DNA from: Ignavibacteria bacterium
GTDB taxonomy: Bacteria; Bacteroidota; Ignavibacteria; Tepidaquicellales; Tepidaquicellaceae
Length of the DNA: 64,000 nt
Assembly (NCBI GenBank): GCA_019187405.1
Contig: JABAQZ010000015.1
Span: 41,232-105,231, forward strand
Direction: 5' to 3'
The notes below the pieces were generated by a model. That model saw nothing but the letters and a program-made list of their open reading frames with translations. It was not told the origin of the DNA and did not search any database. A program made the translations under genes and the position numbers. Shown piece by piece: positions 55,341 through 64,000 of this stretch (positions within the stretch are counted from its first letter, which is position 1; every line of letters begins with the position of its first letter).

Positions 55341-58205
55341 TTATTTTATAAGCAGCATCTTTCCAATTTCGATGCTTTCACCGGCAGTAAGCTTGTAAAA
55401 ATAAACGCCGCTTGTAAGATTACTTCCGTTTAAAGAAAAATTACGCATGTCAAAATGCACTTCATGAATTCCCGGCATTTGTTTCTCGTTTACAAGTGTT
55501 GCAATTTCCTTTCCCAATAAATTATATATGGTTAGTGTCACATTATTGGCAATGTTTGACCCGGATATCAATTCGTATTTTATCTTTGTTGCAGGATTAA
55601 AAGGGTTCGGAAAATTTCCAATTAATTTAATTATTGACGGAGTTTTGTTATTTCTTACTTCCGTAGAATTTATTCCTGCAAGTTTTTCCGGCAGTACATT
55701 TTCTCTGATATATTTTCCATTTAAGACTATCAGATAATCTCTTTTATAGCCTTGTGCCGGACCGTAATCAGGTATTTTAAATTTCATTTCAATAAAAGAG
55801 GAGCTGTCAGTAACTGCATAAACATTATCATCATACAAAAGAAAATCTTTTACATTACCATTCTTAAAATCCTCTGCAAAAACCATATCAAGTTTTTTCA
55901 TTTCATATCCGCCGTAGTAAACCTTTGTCATAACTGCATAGCTGATGTCAAAGCCTCTTTTCCATGTAATTTCAGCTGAGCTGATGCTGTTTGATTTAAA
56001 CAATGGTATGATTTCACAAGTGCGTAATTCTCTGATTGCAAAATCCGAAATACCCGATTTGTAATTTCCCAATATGTCAGTTGCCGTTATCTGACCTGCT
56101 TCACGTTTGTATGCACCCGGATCATGAATCGCTTCATAATGAAATGGATCAATTATAAATGCAATGCTGTCTTCTACAAGGTCGGAAAATTTATTGCCGT
56201 ATTGCACTGAGGGAAATTTCATTTTGATTATATCCTTTTCTTTCCCAATAACAGTTTTTTCATACAATGAATCAAATTTTAATTCTTCCGTAACATTTTG
56301 TTCATTATGAAATGCATCATCCGGCGAAACATTATCTTCGCTGAAGTATAAAACAACATTGCCGTTAATGTCTATACCTGCTGCAGAATTTTCCGGATGA
56401 TCGACTGAATAAAGACTTACATAATCAAAATAATCTCTGTCATTAATTGTTTCCTTTAGAGCAAGTTTTATGGTTTTAAAATCGTAATCAATATTCGGAA
56501 CTGCTTTCAGAAAATATAAGTCATCTGAATCTTTATTTTGATTAATGTCAAATGAATTCTTATACAGCAAGTTGTTTTCACATTGATATCTGTCAGCTAT
56601 ACTCGTAAACAGAAACGGACATCCGGAAATATTCGGGGGAGGTCTTAGACTCTGAAGAGGAGAGAAAAACTCAGATGGCTGAAAATATTTTGTTACTGAA
56701 CCGAATTGGTTGAAGACTCTTACTCCTATTTTAAAATAAAGCGGTCCCTGAATAGGCATTGTTCCTCCGCCGAAACTGCATAATGTATCGTATTTCATAC
56801 AGGTCCAGTTGTTTCTGAAATTAATATTTGAAACATTAAAAGTATTTCCCGTTTCTGTTGTTTGAATTCCGGGAATAGGAACGGTACAATGACTGTTTGT
56901 ATCACATACTTTAATAAACCAGTCGTAATTCAGATTCGGACCGGTGGCATTAACTTTTGTTATAAGAGTCTCACCTCGGAATAATTTAAAATCAGGTAAG
57001 TTCTTAGTAAATCCCGTTACTTTTGGCAATGAAAGCGGATCGGTAGTTAATAATCCTGTTTCTACGCCAAACCAATAAAGCAAAGAAGCCGTAGCGCGGA
57101 TTGCATGATTGAAACAGTATGTTCCTGTCTCATGAACATTTGCAATATTAGCCGGCGGGGGACCGAGCTGCTGGTAGTAATTGTCAATTATTGGATACGT
57201 TCCGCCAGGGAGATTATTGTTTCCCAAATGCTGCTGAGGTATCTCGAGACAATCAGGTCCGCTCGGATAATGATCTGCAAGCTGGGCTGATGTGTAAGTT
57301 ATATATCTTAACGGGTCCTGATCCGAAGTATAAGGGTTTATGAATCCGCCGTTATTCTTTGCAGTCTGCCAGTTGTAATTATTAAATCCTCCGCCGTCTA
57401 TATAATCATGATAGCAATCGCCGCCGATTCCCGGTACATTTGCATGCACATCGTTATGTATATGCGCGGCAACTGTAAGATCTTGAACAAGATGGCACAT
57501 CCTGCCGAGTATTTCCCAGCATATTATGTTTTTTACTTCATTGGTAACAGTCGTAAAATTTCTTACAATCAGCTCCTGCCCGAGATGATTTACTTTGCTT
57601 TCCAACCAAATTCTGTTTGTTCTGTAAAATTCAATAAGTCCGGTATGATGCAGACTGTATCTGAATACATATCCGGTCGAAGTATTGTATTCGATAAATT
57701 TTCTCGGACCGTATCCGTTACCTTCCCATACTTTCCAGTCTCCGCTTGCAAAATTTTTCATCTTTGTAAATGCATTCGGATAATCATGATTTAATCCGAG
57801 TATGTTGAGAGTTGTAAGACTGTGGTCGCCTGCAGTTCTATTATCAACATTCCAGAAATGCGAACAGCTTACAAAAAAATCAAAAGGTCCTCTGATGCCG
57901 AATACTACATCTTCTACGTCTTCCCTGTAAGCTCCTGTTGTTACTCTTCCCATTTGCCATGGACGGGATCCTGTATTATCCATGCTTCCGATTCTGATGT
58001 CAAATTCAGAAAAGTTATAACCGGGAAATTTATCTTTCATCAGCTTTAGCGCTTCAATGCAGATATACATGTGTACACTTTGTGAATAGCTATTGTAATC
58101 CTTCACCGGCTTAGTTTCGTGAACAACCGCAAAGGAATTTTTTATGAAACAACTAATGTGCAGAATTCCAAAAATTAAATAAAAGTAAAATCTTAAATTT
58201 TTCAT
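55341..58205 (-). CDS. Secreted zinc phospholipase C/P1 nuclease-like protein with T9SS domain
   Basis: The 954-aa protein has a signal peptide (FYLIFGILHISCFIKNSFA). Residues about 40-380 are helical with spaced His and Asp residues: HMYICIEALKLMKDKFPG, VSCSHFWNVDN, AGDHSLTTLN and the marker LGRMCHLVQDLTVAAHIHND. This matches the zinc-dependent phospholipase C/P1 nuclease family, where such His and Asp bind three zincs. The middle (about 400-870) is beta-rich with FDINQNKDSDD-type loops, and the end is a T9SS sorting domain (NFPNPFNPATKIKYEL, GKMLLIK). It could act on membrane lipids or nucleic acids outside the cell; the substrate is uncertain. Confidence 0.82.
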   Translation of the reverse strand: MKNLRFYFYLIFGILHISCFIKNSFAVVHETKPVKDYNSYSQSVHMYICIEALKLMKDKFPGYNFSEFDIRIGSMDNTGSRPWQMGRVTTGAYREDVEDVVFGIRGPFDFFVSCSHFWNVDNRTAGDHSLTTLNILGLNHDYPNAFTKMKNFASGDWKVWEGNGYGPRKFIEYNTSTGYVFRYSLHHTGLIEFYRTNRIWLESKVNHLGQELIVRNFTTVTNEVKNIICWEILGRMCHLVQDLTVAAHIHNDVHANVPGIGGDCYHDYIDGGGFNNYNWQTAKNNGGFINPYTSDQDPLRYITYTSAQLADHYPSGPDCLEIPQQHLGNNNLPGGTYPIIDNYYQQLGPPPANIANVHETGTYCFNHAIRATASLLYWFGVETGLLTTDPLSLPKVTGFTKNLPDFKLFRGETLITKVNATGPNLNYDWFIKVCDTNSHCTVPIPGIQTTETGNTFNVSNINFRNNWTCMKYDTLCSFGGGTMPIQGPLYFKIGVRVFNQFGSVTKYFQPSEFFSPLQSLRPPPNISGCPFLFTSIADRYQCENNLLYKNSFDINQNKDSDDLYFLKAVPNIDYDFKTIKLALKETINDRDYFDYVSLYSVDHPENSAAGIDINGNVVLYFSEDNVSPDDAFHNEQNVTEELKFDSLYEKTVIGKEKDIIKMKFPSVQYGNKFSDLVEDSIAFIIDPFHYEAIHDPGAYKREAGQITATDILGNYKSGISDFAIRELRTCEIIPLFKSNSISSAEITWKRGFDISYAVMTKVYYGGYEMKKLDMVFAEDFKNGNVKDFLLYDDNVYAVTDSSSFIEMKFKIPDYGPAQGYKRDYLIVLNGKYIRENVLPEKLAGINSTEVRNNKTPSIIKLIGNFPNPFNPATKIKYELISGSNIANNVTLTIYNLLGKEIATLVNEKQMPGIHEVHFDMRNFSLNGSNLTSGVYFYKLTAGESIEIGKMLLIK

Positions 58206-59148
58206 AAGGTGTCCTTAAATTAAACATCGTTTCAAAAATTATTTAACCGGCTTTAAAACCGGAATCAATCTAATAAATAATTTATGATATTACCAATAGT
58301 AAAAAAACTATTTTGTGAAATAGGATTAAAAGAATTTAAGATTTGATTTTCCAAGCTAAAATAATATTGAATGTTTTTAACTGAATGTATCAGTATAAAT
58401 TCTGCCAAGGTAAATTCATTCCATTTGTTAATTCTATTAATTATAACATATTTTCTAACAATGATATAAAAAAGTTAGTCTATGGAAGAAAAGATACTTT
58501 GTCAGTATTTAGCTATTTAAAAATCATAATTCCACAGATACTATCATTATGACTTTCAGCAGTGAGAAAATTAAACGGACAGGATTTTATAATACTAATT
58601 GATAAGTACAAAACAGATAAGTACTAAAAAGGGAAGTACAAAGAAGGTCATTTGCAAAATTATCGATAGTTAATGCAAATCACAAAATAAGGAAGTAGTA
58701 TATCAAACCGTTAAGCAGCATTAAGGTAATGTTTTTACTTAATAAAAAAATCCGGAGAGAACATTAGATGAACCATTGAGGGTGTATGATAAATTTAATA
58801 CAGTTGATCTGCAGGAACATTTGTTCTTATAATTTGAAAAATTTGTTTTCCCAAAAAGTTAAAAATGATTTATTATCAACAGAAATATTCGTTTTCTTAT
58901 TTGAATATTTTTGAAATAAATATTCTGTACTTCATAAACAATGGTATATGTTCAAAAACTAGTCTTGAAATATTATCTCTAAATAATAATATTGGCATAG
59001 ATTTCAATCGGTAAGGAATTATTAAAATTCTTATTATTCTCAGATAAATTTTCGAAAGAAAATTTCCGGTAATTATACCCCAAAGTAATTTCCGAAAGAT
59101 TTAAAAAAACTTAATCAGTTATTTTTCATAAATTAAAATTGATTAATA
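58206..59148. other. Long AT-rich intergenic region
   Basis: About 940 bases between the starts of two divergent secreted-protein genes. Stop codons are dense in all frames and I found no gene, tRNA or clear terminator. Three AAGTAC copies lie between 58602 and 58640 (GATAAGTAC twice, GGAAGTAC once). The length suggests decayed sequence or a small RNA, but no structure stands out. Confidence 0.5.
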
Positions 59149-62124
59149 TTGATTTCACGGTTATTACTTTTTTTTATTATACTTCTGTCATTTAATGTTG
59201 CATCAGGTGAACTTTACGCTGTAAATTATTATATATCGTCAAACGGAGATGATTTGAATGACGGTCTTACTGAAGTGACGCCATGGAAATCCATTTCAAA
59301 GCTGAATTCAATGATGTCAACTGTTACCCCCGGTTCACAAATCTTATTCAGAAAAGGAGATGTGTTTTATGGTATGATAATGTGTACAAAATCAGGCACA
59401 GTGGGAAATGAAATTGTATTCGGAAGTTACGGCAGCGGTGCATTGCCTGTTATAAAAGGAACAAAATTTATTACCGGCTGGACGGTTTATTCCGGCAATA
59501 TTTATTCGGCAGATTTCACGGACACAATTTCTCATTTATATGCAAATTCAAAGCTGATGAAAATTGCGAGGTTCCCAAACTCCGGATTTCTGAAGATAGA
59601 TAATGCCAGCTCAACAAATAATTTTTATGATGCCGAGCTAAATCAATCTGCAGGTTATTGGAATCAGGCTAACTGCAGAGTAAGAACGGCTAACTGGTGT
59701 TATGAATCCAGAACAGTATCAAATTTCAGCGGCGGATACATTACTCTATCTTCAAATACAGTATATACCATGTATTCCAAATCTGGATACTTCTTTGATA
59801 ACAAGCTGGCTTTACTCGATACAGCCAATGAGTGGTATTGCGATAAAGCTGCGGGAAAAATATACTTCTTTGCTCCGGGTGGAGCTGATCCAAATCAGAT
59901 TCAGGTTGAGGCAGTTTCCACAAGATTCGGATTCCTTCAGTCAAACAGCTCAAGCAATGTTATCATTCAGGATTTGAAATTTGAAGCGTTTAGGGAAAAC
60001 TGTCTCGAGCTTTATATCGCAAATAACATGAATGTCAGAAGGTGTATAATAAAAAGCTCCGGGAAATACGGATTAAGAATAAACGGCAGCAATAATGTTA
60101 TTGAAAATAATACATTCGAAGACAATATAAACACTGCAATAACCGGAGTATTTACCAATTGTACAATATCAAACAATTTGTTAAAGAGAACGGGATTGAC
60201 AGCCGGATACGGCGAAAATGCCTGGGGATCACACGGTATGCAGCTTTATACGGCAACCGGAACGGTATGCTCTGATAATGTAATTGACAGCACCGGATTT
60301 ACCGGCATGATAGCTTCAAAAAATATGATTGTAAAAAATAATTATATTACAAACTCATGCTTAACTCTCAATGACGGAGGCGGCATTGATATCGATGATG
60401 CCGACGGGCTGCAGATTTTGGACAATATTATTATGAGCTCTTTTGGAAATGTCGAATCATCATCATCTCCAATCAGATATGCAAATGGAATTTATTTTGG
60501 TCCGAATATTACGAAGAATATATTGATCAAAGGAAATACCTTGGCAAATAATAATTATGCAGGAATTAATGTTGACAATAAACCTACATCAGCAAACAAT
60601 CAAATCATAGAAAATACATTTTACAACAATGCATATACACAGCTTGTTATGACGGATTATTCGGCAGTTTCTTATACTTCTTCTTATAATAACATTGTGA
60701 GACGAAATTTATTTTATAGTCTAAGCCTGCATACTACATGCATGGAGCATCAGATGTTTCATTCTCCGGTTTTCAGCGACTACGGAGATTTCGACAGCAA
60801 TTTTTATTGTAATCCATACAGCGAGTTTTTTTTGAGAAGGTCAATGGTCTATGGAACGTACTCAACAAAGTATTACAGACTGCAGTCATGGAAGAATCTT
60901 TTTAATGAAGACCTAACTTCTTCCGAAGGAAATTTTGCATTTGATCAGTATAGAGTATTAGATACACTAAGTTCAAACATGATACTCAATCCAAGATTTG
61001 CTACAAATCTTTTAAATTGGTCAACTACTCCGACTGCAGGTTCATCCATTTACCATGTAACAAATCCATTGCTCGATACCGGCTGTATGCAAATCAAATG
61101 GAACGGCAGCGGTGGTCCCGAAGGCATGACATCAAGCAATTACATAACTCTTGCCAAAGACAATTATTATTCGCTGAGTTTTGATTTTGCAGGTAATCAC
61201 AGCGGTACTTTCAGTACTTTTGGAAGACCTAATTCCGGAGCTAATCCGCCTTTATATGCAAGAAGATATCTCGGCTATGAAAATTACAAACGAAGTAAGT
61301 CATTCGTATTTAAGCCAGATACTACAGATCCAAACTCAAGAATTACATTTGCAATGTCGGTTCCCGATTCAGTTGTTCATGTTGACAATGTACATTTATA
61401 CCGTGTAAGCGCTGAGAGAATTGACTCAACAGTAAGAAACAGGTTATTCATAAATCCAACAAAATCAGTTCAGATGTTTTCTCTCGGCAATGTAACATAC
61501 AAAAATCCTGACGGGACTGAAGTTTCTGGCAGCATAACTTTACAGCCGTTTACTTCGAGAATTCTTGTTAACGATAATTCTTTAATTCAGAAACATCTTT
61601 CGCTTGATTTGCTTATTCAGGGAATGTATGACGCAAACTTGGATAAATTGATTCCAGATACCGTAAAATTATTTTTACATAATTCAGTCAGTCCTTACCA
61701 AAAAGTTGATTCCGTTTCTGCTGTCCTCGATTCATCAGGTAATTCTCACGCATTCTTTTTGAATGCAGTTAACGGAATAAATTATTATTTATCAGTGTAT
61801 CACAGAAATTCAATTGAAACTTGGAGCAGCGGATATATAATTTTTAATTCCGGAGAAGCAAATTATGATTTTACCGATAATGTTGCAAAGGCATTTGGAA
61901 ATAATTTAATTTTAAAAGGAAGCAGATACTGTATTTTTAGTGGTGATGTTGACAATGACGGAATAACTGACGGAAGCGATTTAAACCTGATAGAGAATGA
62001 TGCAGTCTCAGGAATTACTGGATATGCAGATACAGATGTTAACGGAGATCTGGTAACCGACGGATCTGATTTATCTCTGACTGAAAATAATGCAATGATA
62101 AATACAGCATGCATAAAGCCATAG
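59149..62124 (+). CDS. Secreted parallel beta-helix protein with CBM-like domain and dockerin-like module
   Basis: The 991-aa protein starts at TTG 59149 and has a signal peptide (LLLFFIILLSFNVASG). The N-terminal YYISSNGDDLNDGLTEVTPW is the classic start of a right-handed beta-helix, whose rungs run to about residue 600 (NNVIENNTFEDN, ILDNIIMSS, IIENTFYNN). A CBM4_9-like jelly roll follows (LNPRFATNLLNWSTTP, YYSLSFDFAG). The last 170 residues are the shared module (YHRNSIETWS, AFGNN, GDVDNDGITDGSD, TDVNGDLVTDGSD, CIKP). It probably binds or cleaves a polysaccharide; the lyase residues cannot be named. Confidence 0.87.
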   Translation: MISRLLLFFIILLSFNVASGELYAVNYYISSNGDDLNDGLTEVTPWKSISKLNSMMSTVTPGSQILFRKGDVFYGMIMCTKSGTVGNEIVFGSYGSGALPVIKGTKFITGWTVYSGNIYSADFTDTISHLYANSKLMKIARFPNSGFLKIDNASSTNNFYDAELNQSAGYWNQANCRVRTANWCYESRTVSNFSGGYITLSSNTVYTMYSKSGYFFDNKLALLDTANEWYCDKAAGKIYFFAPGGADPNQIQVEAVSTRFGFLQSNSSSNVIIQDLKFEAFRENCLELYIANNMNVRRCIIKSSGKYGLRINGSNNVIENNTFEDNINTAITGVFTNCTISNNLLKRTGLTAGYGENAWGSHGMQLYTATGTVCSDNVIDSTGFTGMIASKNMIVKNNYITNSCLTLNDGGGIDIDDADGLQILDNIIMSSFGNVESSSSPIRYANGIYFGPNITKNILIKGNTLANNNYAGINVDNKPTSANNQIIENTFYNNAYTQLVMTDYSAVSYTSSYNNIVRRNLFYSLSLHTTCMEHQMFHSPVFSDYGDFDSNFYCNPYSEFFLRRSMVYGTYSTKYYRLQSWKNLFNEDLTSSEGNFAFDQYRVLDTLSSNMILNPRFATNLLNWSTTPTAGSSIYHVTNPLLDTGCMQIKWNGSGGPEGMTSSNYITLAKDNYYSLSFDFAGNHSGTFSTFGRPNSGANPPLYARRYLGYENYKRSKSFVFKPDTTDPNSRITFAMSVPDSVVHVDNVHLYRVSAERIDSTVRNRLFINPTKSVQMFSLGNVTYKNPDGTEVSGSITLQPFTSRILVNDNSLIQKHLSLDLLIQGMYDANLDKLIPDTVKLFLHNSVSPYQKVDSVSAVLDSSGNSHAFFLNAVNGINYYLSVYHRNSIETWSSGYIIFNSGEANYDFTDNVAKAFGNNLILKGSRYCIFSGDVDNDGITDGSDLNLIENDAVSGITGYADTDVNGDLVTDGSDLSLTENNAMINTACIKP

Positions 62125-62182
62125 AAAATCTTTGGTAATATTATTAATATGGGTGAAATTTTTTAAATTCAGAATATTCCAA

Positions 62183-62722
62183 ATGAATAAATTAATAAAA
62201 TTATTTCTTGTGATTTTAATAATCTCAGGATGTATTCAATTTTATGGCTGCGGCAATCCCACACCTGAGAACTATTTTAACACTGCTGTATTAAATACAA
62301 ATCTTCTTGCGGGCTTTGCAGGAAACGGATTTTCAAGACAGCTTGATTCGCCATTATCAAAGCTATCCGATGACGGACAAAATACTTCTCAAATGACGAG
62401 AAGTGAATTTATTAAATCAAAGACAAAGCAGATAGAAGAAAATTATAAGAAAATAGAAGATCTGAAAGTTACCGATGAGACCAAAGATATAATCGAATCT
62501 TCAAAAGAATTATATAAATTTGTAATTCCCATTTTGAACAATGAATATGTAAAACTTGCGGAGATGTATGACAGCAATGCACCGGCTGATCAGATAGCTT
62601 CATTCACAAATTCAATTCAGGAAAAATATTCCGCGAAATTCAAAGAACTTTATGATGCATTGATTTCAAATGGAAAAGCTTATGCAGATAAGAATAAAAT
62701 AAAGGTGCATTGGGGAAATTGA
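62183..62722 (+). CDS. Predicted lipoprotein of unknown function
   Basis: About 179 aa from ATG 62183; a frame from 62132 would place 17 unlikely residues before the signal. MNKLIKLFLVILIISGC is a lipoprotein signal with lipobox IISGC. The mature part is helical and acidic (SKTKQIEENYKKIEDLKVTDET, ESSKELYKFVIPIL). I recognise no family. It follows the beta-helix gene by 58 nt on the same strand and may be its partner. Confidence 0.72.
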   Translation: MNKLIKLFLVILIISGCIQFYGCGNPTPENYFNTAVLNTNLLAGFAGNGFSRQLDSPLSKLSDDGQNTSQMTRSEFIKSKTKQIEENYKKIEDLKVTDETKDIIESSKELYKFVIPILNNEYVKLAEMYDSNAPADQIASFTNSIQEKYSAKFKELYDALISNGKAYADKNKIKVHWGN

Positions 62723-63271
62723 ACTTAAATTTTTTTCTGTAGCAGCAGACAAATAATAAGTAATTTTTGATTAGAACTTTCCACTGAAGAATTTTATTCA
62801 GACGTATCTATCATAATTTAATTATACTTAATCGGATTTATTACCTTCCTTAAATCAATTACTTTTAATAGTGAAAAATCCAATCAGCATTTTATGATTA
62901 ATTGCCGGGAATAAAGATTAAAGCATCTGATGTTTGATTCAGATTATAGATTATAGATCGATAATTTCAATATTTCTCGATAATTCAAATAACTCCAATT
63001 TCGGCATTTCTTAAAATTATAAATTTGTTTCAAAGTATTTTCACATTTTAATAATGTCTTTCGATTTGATTTCAGAGAAAAAAGTAATTAATTCATATCA
63101 ATGTATTATTTGTAAAAAGAAGGAAGATAATGATAAAGTGTGTTCAGTAAATGATTCAGATTAAATTACAATTGATTCATAGAAGTGAGTCAGAGATTCG
63201 AAGTTTCATACCACTTTTTCAGAGAAAGAAAGCAGTAATTCAGAGTAAAAACCTGCTTTTCAAATTATCCG
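62723..63271. other. Intergenic region without a recognisable gene
   Basis: About 550 AT-rich bases between the lipoprotein and the 21-bp repeat array. Stops are frequent in all frames and no tRNA or terminator is convincing. From about 63130 the text already contains degenerate GATTCAGA words like those of the array, so the array probably decays leftwards. Confidence 0.5.
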
Positions 63272-63731
63272 GTCAGTGATTCAGAGTACCCGGTCAGTGA
63301 TTCAAAGAACTGTGTCAGTGATTCAAAGAACTGTGTCAGTGATTCAAAGAACTGTGTCAGTGATTCAAAGAACTGTGTCAGTGATTCAAAGAACTGTGTC
63401 AGTGATTCAAAGAACTGTGTCAGTGATTCAAAGTTCTGAGCAAGTGGCTCGGTGTTTTGAGCAAGTGACTCGGTGTTTTGAGCAAGTGATTCAGAGTTTT
63501 GAGCATGTGATTCAGAGTTCTGAGCATGTGATTCAGAGTTCTGAGCAAGTGATTCAGAGTTCTGAGCAAGTGATTCAGAGTTCTGAGCAAGTGATTCAGA
63601 GTTCTGAGCAAGTGATTCAGAGTTCTGAGCAAGTGATTCAGAGTTCTGAGCAAGTGACTCGGTGTTTTGAGCAAGTGACTCAGAGTTTTGAGCAAGTGAT
63701 TCAGAGTTCTGAGCATGTGATTCAAAGCGCT
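63272..63731. repeat. Tandem 21-bp repeat array (about 22 units, two families)
   Basis: The first block has six identical copies of a 21-mer built on GTGATTCAAAGAACTGT (63293-63418), flanked by diverged copies. The second block has about 14 copies built on AGTGATTCAGAGTTCTGA with AA/AT and GATT/GACT variants, five of them identical in a row. Each second-block unit contains TCAGA-GT-TCTGA, an imperfect palindrome. Since 21 is divisible by 3, open frames run across both strands (VIQSSEQ on plus, LRTLNHL on minus); without ribosome binding site or family resemblance I treat them as by-products. Confidence 0.92.
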
Positions 63732-63735
63732 ACTT

Positions 63736-63808
63736 CACCCCATCCCCAGAAAGGAAAACTCAGGAAATCCCTCCACAATTTTTTGGGGGAGGGACTAAGG
63801 GAGGGGTG
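63736..63808. repeat. GC-rich imperfect inverted repeat (REP/MITE-like)
   Basis: Outer arms CACCCC (63736-63741) and GGGGTG (63803-63808) and inner arms TCCCTCC (63768-63774) and GGAGGGA (63788-63794) give a long foldable element of about 73 bp directly after the 21-bp array. It stands out by its C and G runs in otherwise AT-rich DNA, like the dispersed palindromes common in this bacterial group. No transposase is nearby. Confidence 0.6.
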
Positions 63809-63940
63809 ATAACGCTGCATCATCGTTCTACATTACGAATCAAGAGATATGTAACGAGAGAAAGAAAAGCGCTGGGAGTGTAAAAAATTTTGTGTAAATG
63901 ATAAAATAAAAGAAATGTGAATGAGGATGACACCATGTCC

Positions 63941-63960
63941 CACTCCCCCTAGGGGGAGTG
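63941..63960. repeat. Perfect 20-bp GC-rich palindrome
   Basis: CACTCCCCCTAGGGGGAGTG is its own reverse complement. It lies near the right window edge and is followed by an A-rich tract. It resembles the C/G arms of the element at 63736, suggesting one dispersed family. Confidence 0.75.
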
Positions 63961-64000
63961 GCTGAAAAAAGAAAAAAATGTTAAAAAAATTTTTTCTGTT

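Noticed and set aside
63276..63809. Open frame of repeated VIQSSEQ heptads, with an opposite-strand frame of LRTLNHL repeats
   Set aside because: Both frames follow automatically from a 21-bp tandem repeat without stops. There is no ribosome binding site, no non-repetitive domain, and the last part runs through a GC-rich palindromic element.

Overview
The window is AT-rich bacterial chromosome with densely packed, mostly short-spaced genes. Five proteins end in a type IX secretion (T9SS) C-terminal sorting domain of the form FPNPFNPST...GxxVxxLVN...GxYxxxxxxxxLxSGxYxYxL...KKMxLxK. This, with DUF1800/DUF1501 proteins, FG-GAP proteins, lipid A genes and a GT9 heptosyltransferase, points to a Gram-negative of the Bacteroidota/Ignavibacteriota branch, most like Ignavibacteria. 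That placement is an inference from protein style; there is no rRNA in the window.

Layout. 0-12 kb (minus strand): outer-membrane barrel protein, arylsulfatase, two T9SS cargo proteins, a GH3 glycosidase, a slipin and DusB. 12-17 kb (plus): two large secreted proteins sharing a dockerin-like C-terminal module, an NTF2-like protein and a tRNA-Asn (minus). 17-25 kb (plus): a housekeeping run xseA - [553-bp heptamer repeat array] - xseB - dxs - lipoprotein - miaB - frameshifted lpxL-like acyltransferase - GT9. 25-32 kb (minus): a tightly overlapping operon lpxB - DUF374 acyltransferase - lpxK - PuuD-like amidotransferase - DUF4292 lipoprotein - GT2 - ribD - ribE - small unknown, so lipid A and riboflavin synthesis are transcriptionally linked. 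32-39 kb: a Tat-exported flavin amine oxidase diverges from a type III polyketide synthase - ICMT methyltransferase - AtuA-like - prfB (programmed +1 frameshift) - LolC/E-type permease - menG/ubiE run. 39-44 kb (minus): T9SS cargo and a DUF1800/DUF1501 pair.

44-55 kb is the most interesting part. An SdiA-regulated-like lipoprotein overlaps the first of two tandem paralogues (848 and 851 aa). Each joins a periplasmic domain carrying kinase-like motifs (GDxDRHxDQW and PRDRDxAF) to an Omp85/D15-like outer-membrane barrel. A membrane class III nucleotide cyclase follows. Converging on it is an operon of an HD-domain/PycTM-like membrane protein, a SixA-type phosphatase that lacks a normal start codon, and polyphosphate kinase ppk1. 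An 11-bp inverted repeat sits directly against the start codon of the first gene of that operon.

55-64 kb: a T9SS-sorted zinc phospholipase C-like protein, a parallel beta-helix protein with the third copy of the dockerin-like module, a small lipoprotein, then a non-coding end with about 22 tandem 21-bp units and GC-rich palindromes. No CRISPR array, integrase, transposase, plasmid origin or phage gene was seen.
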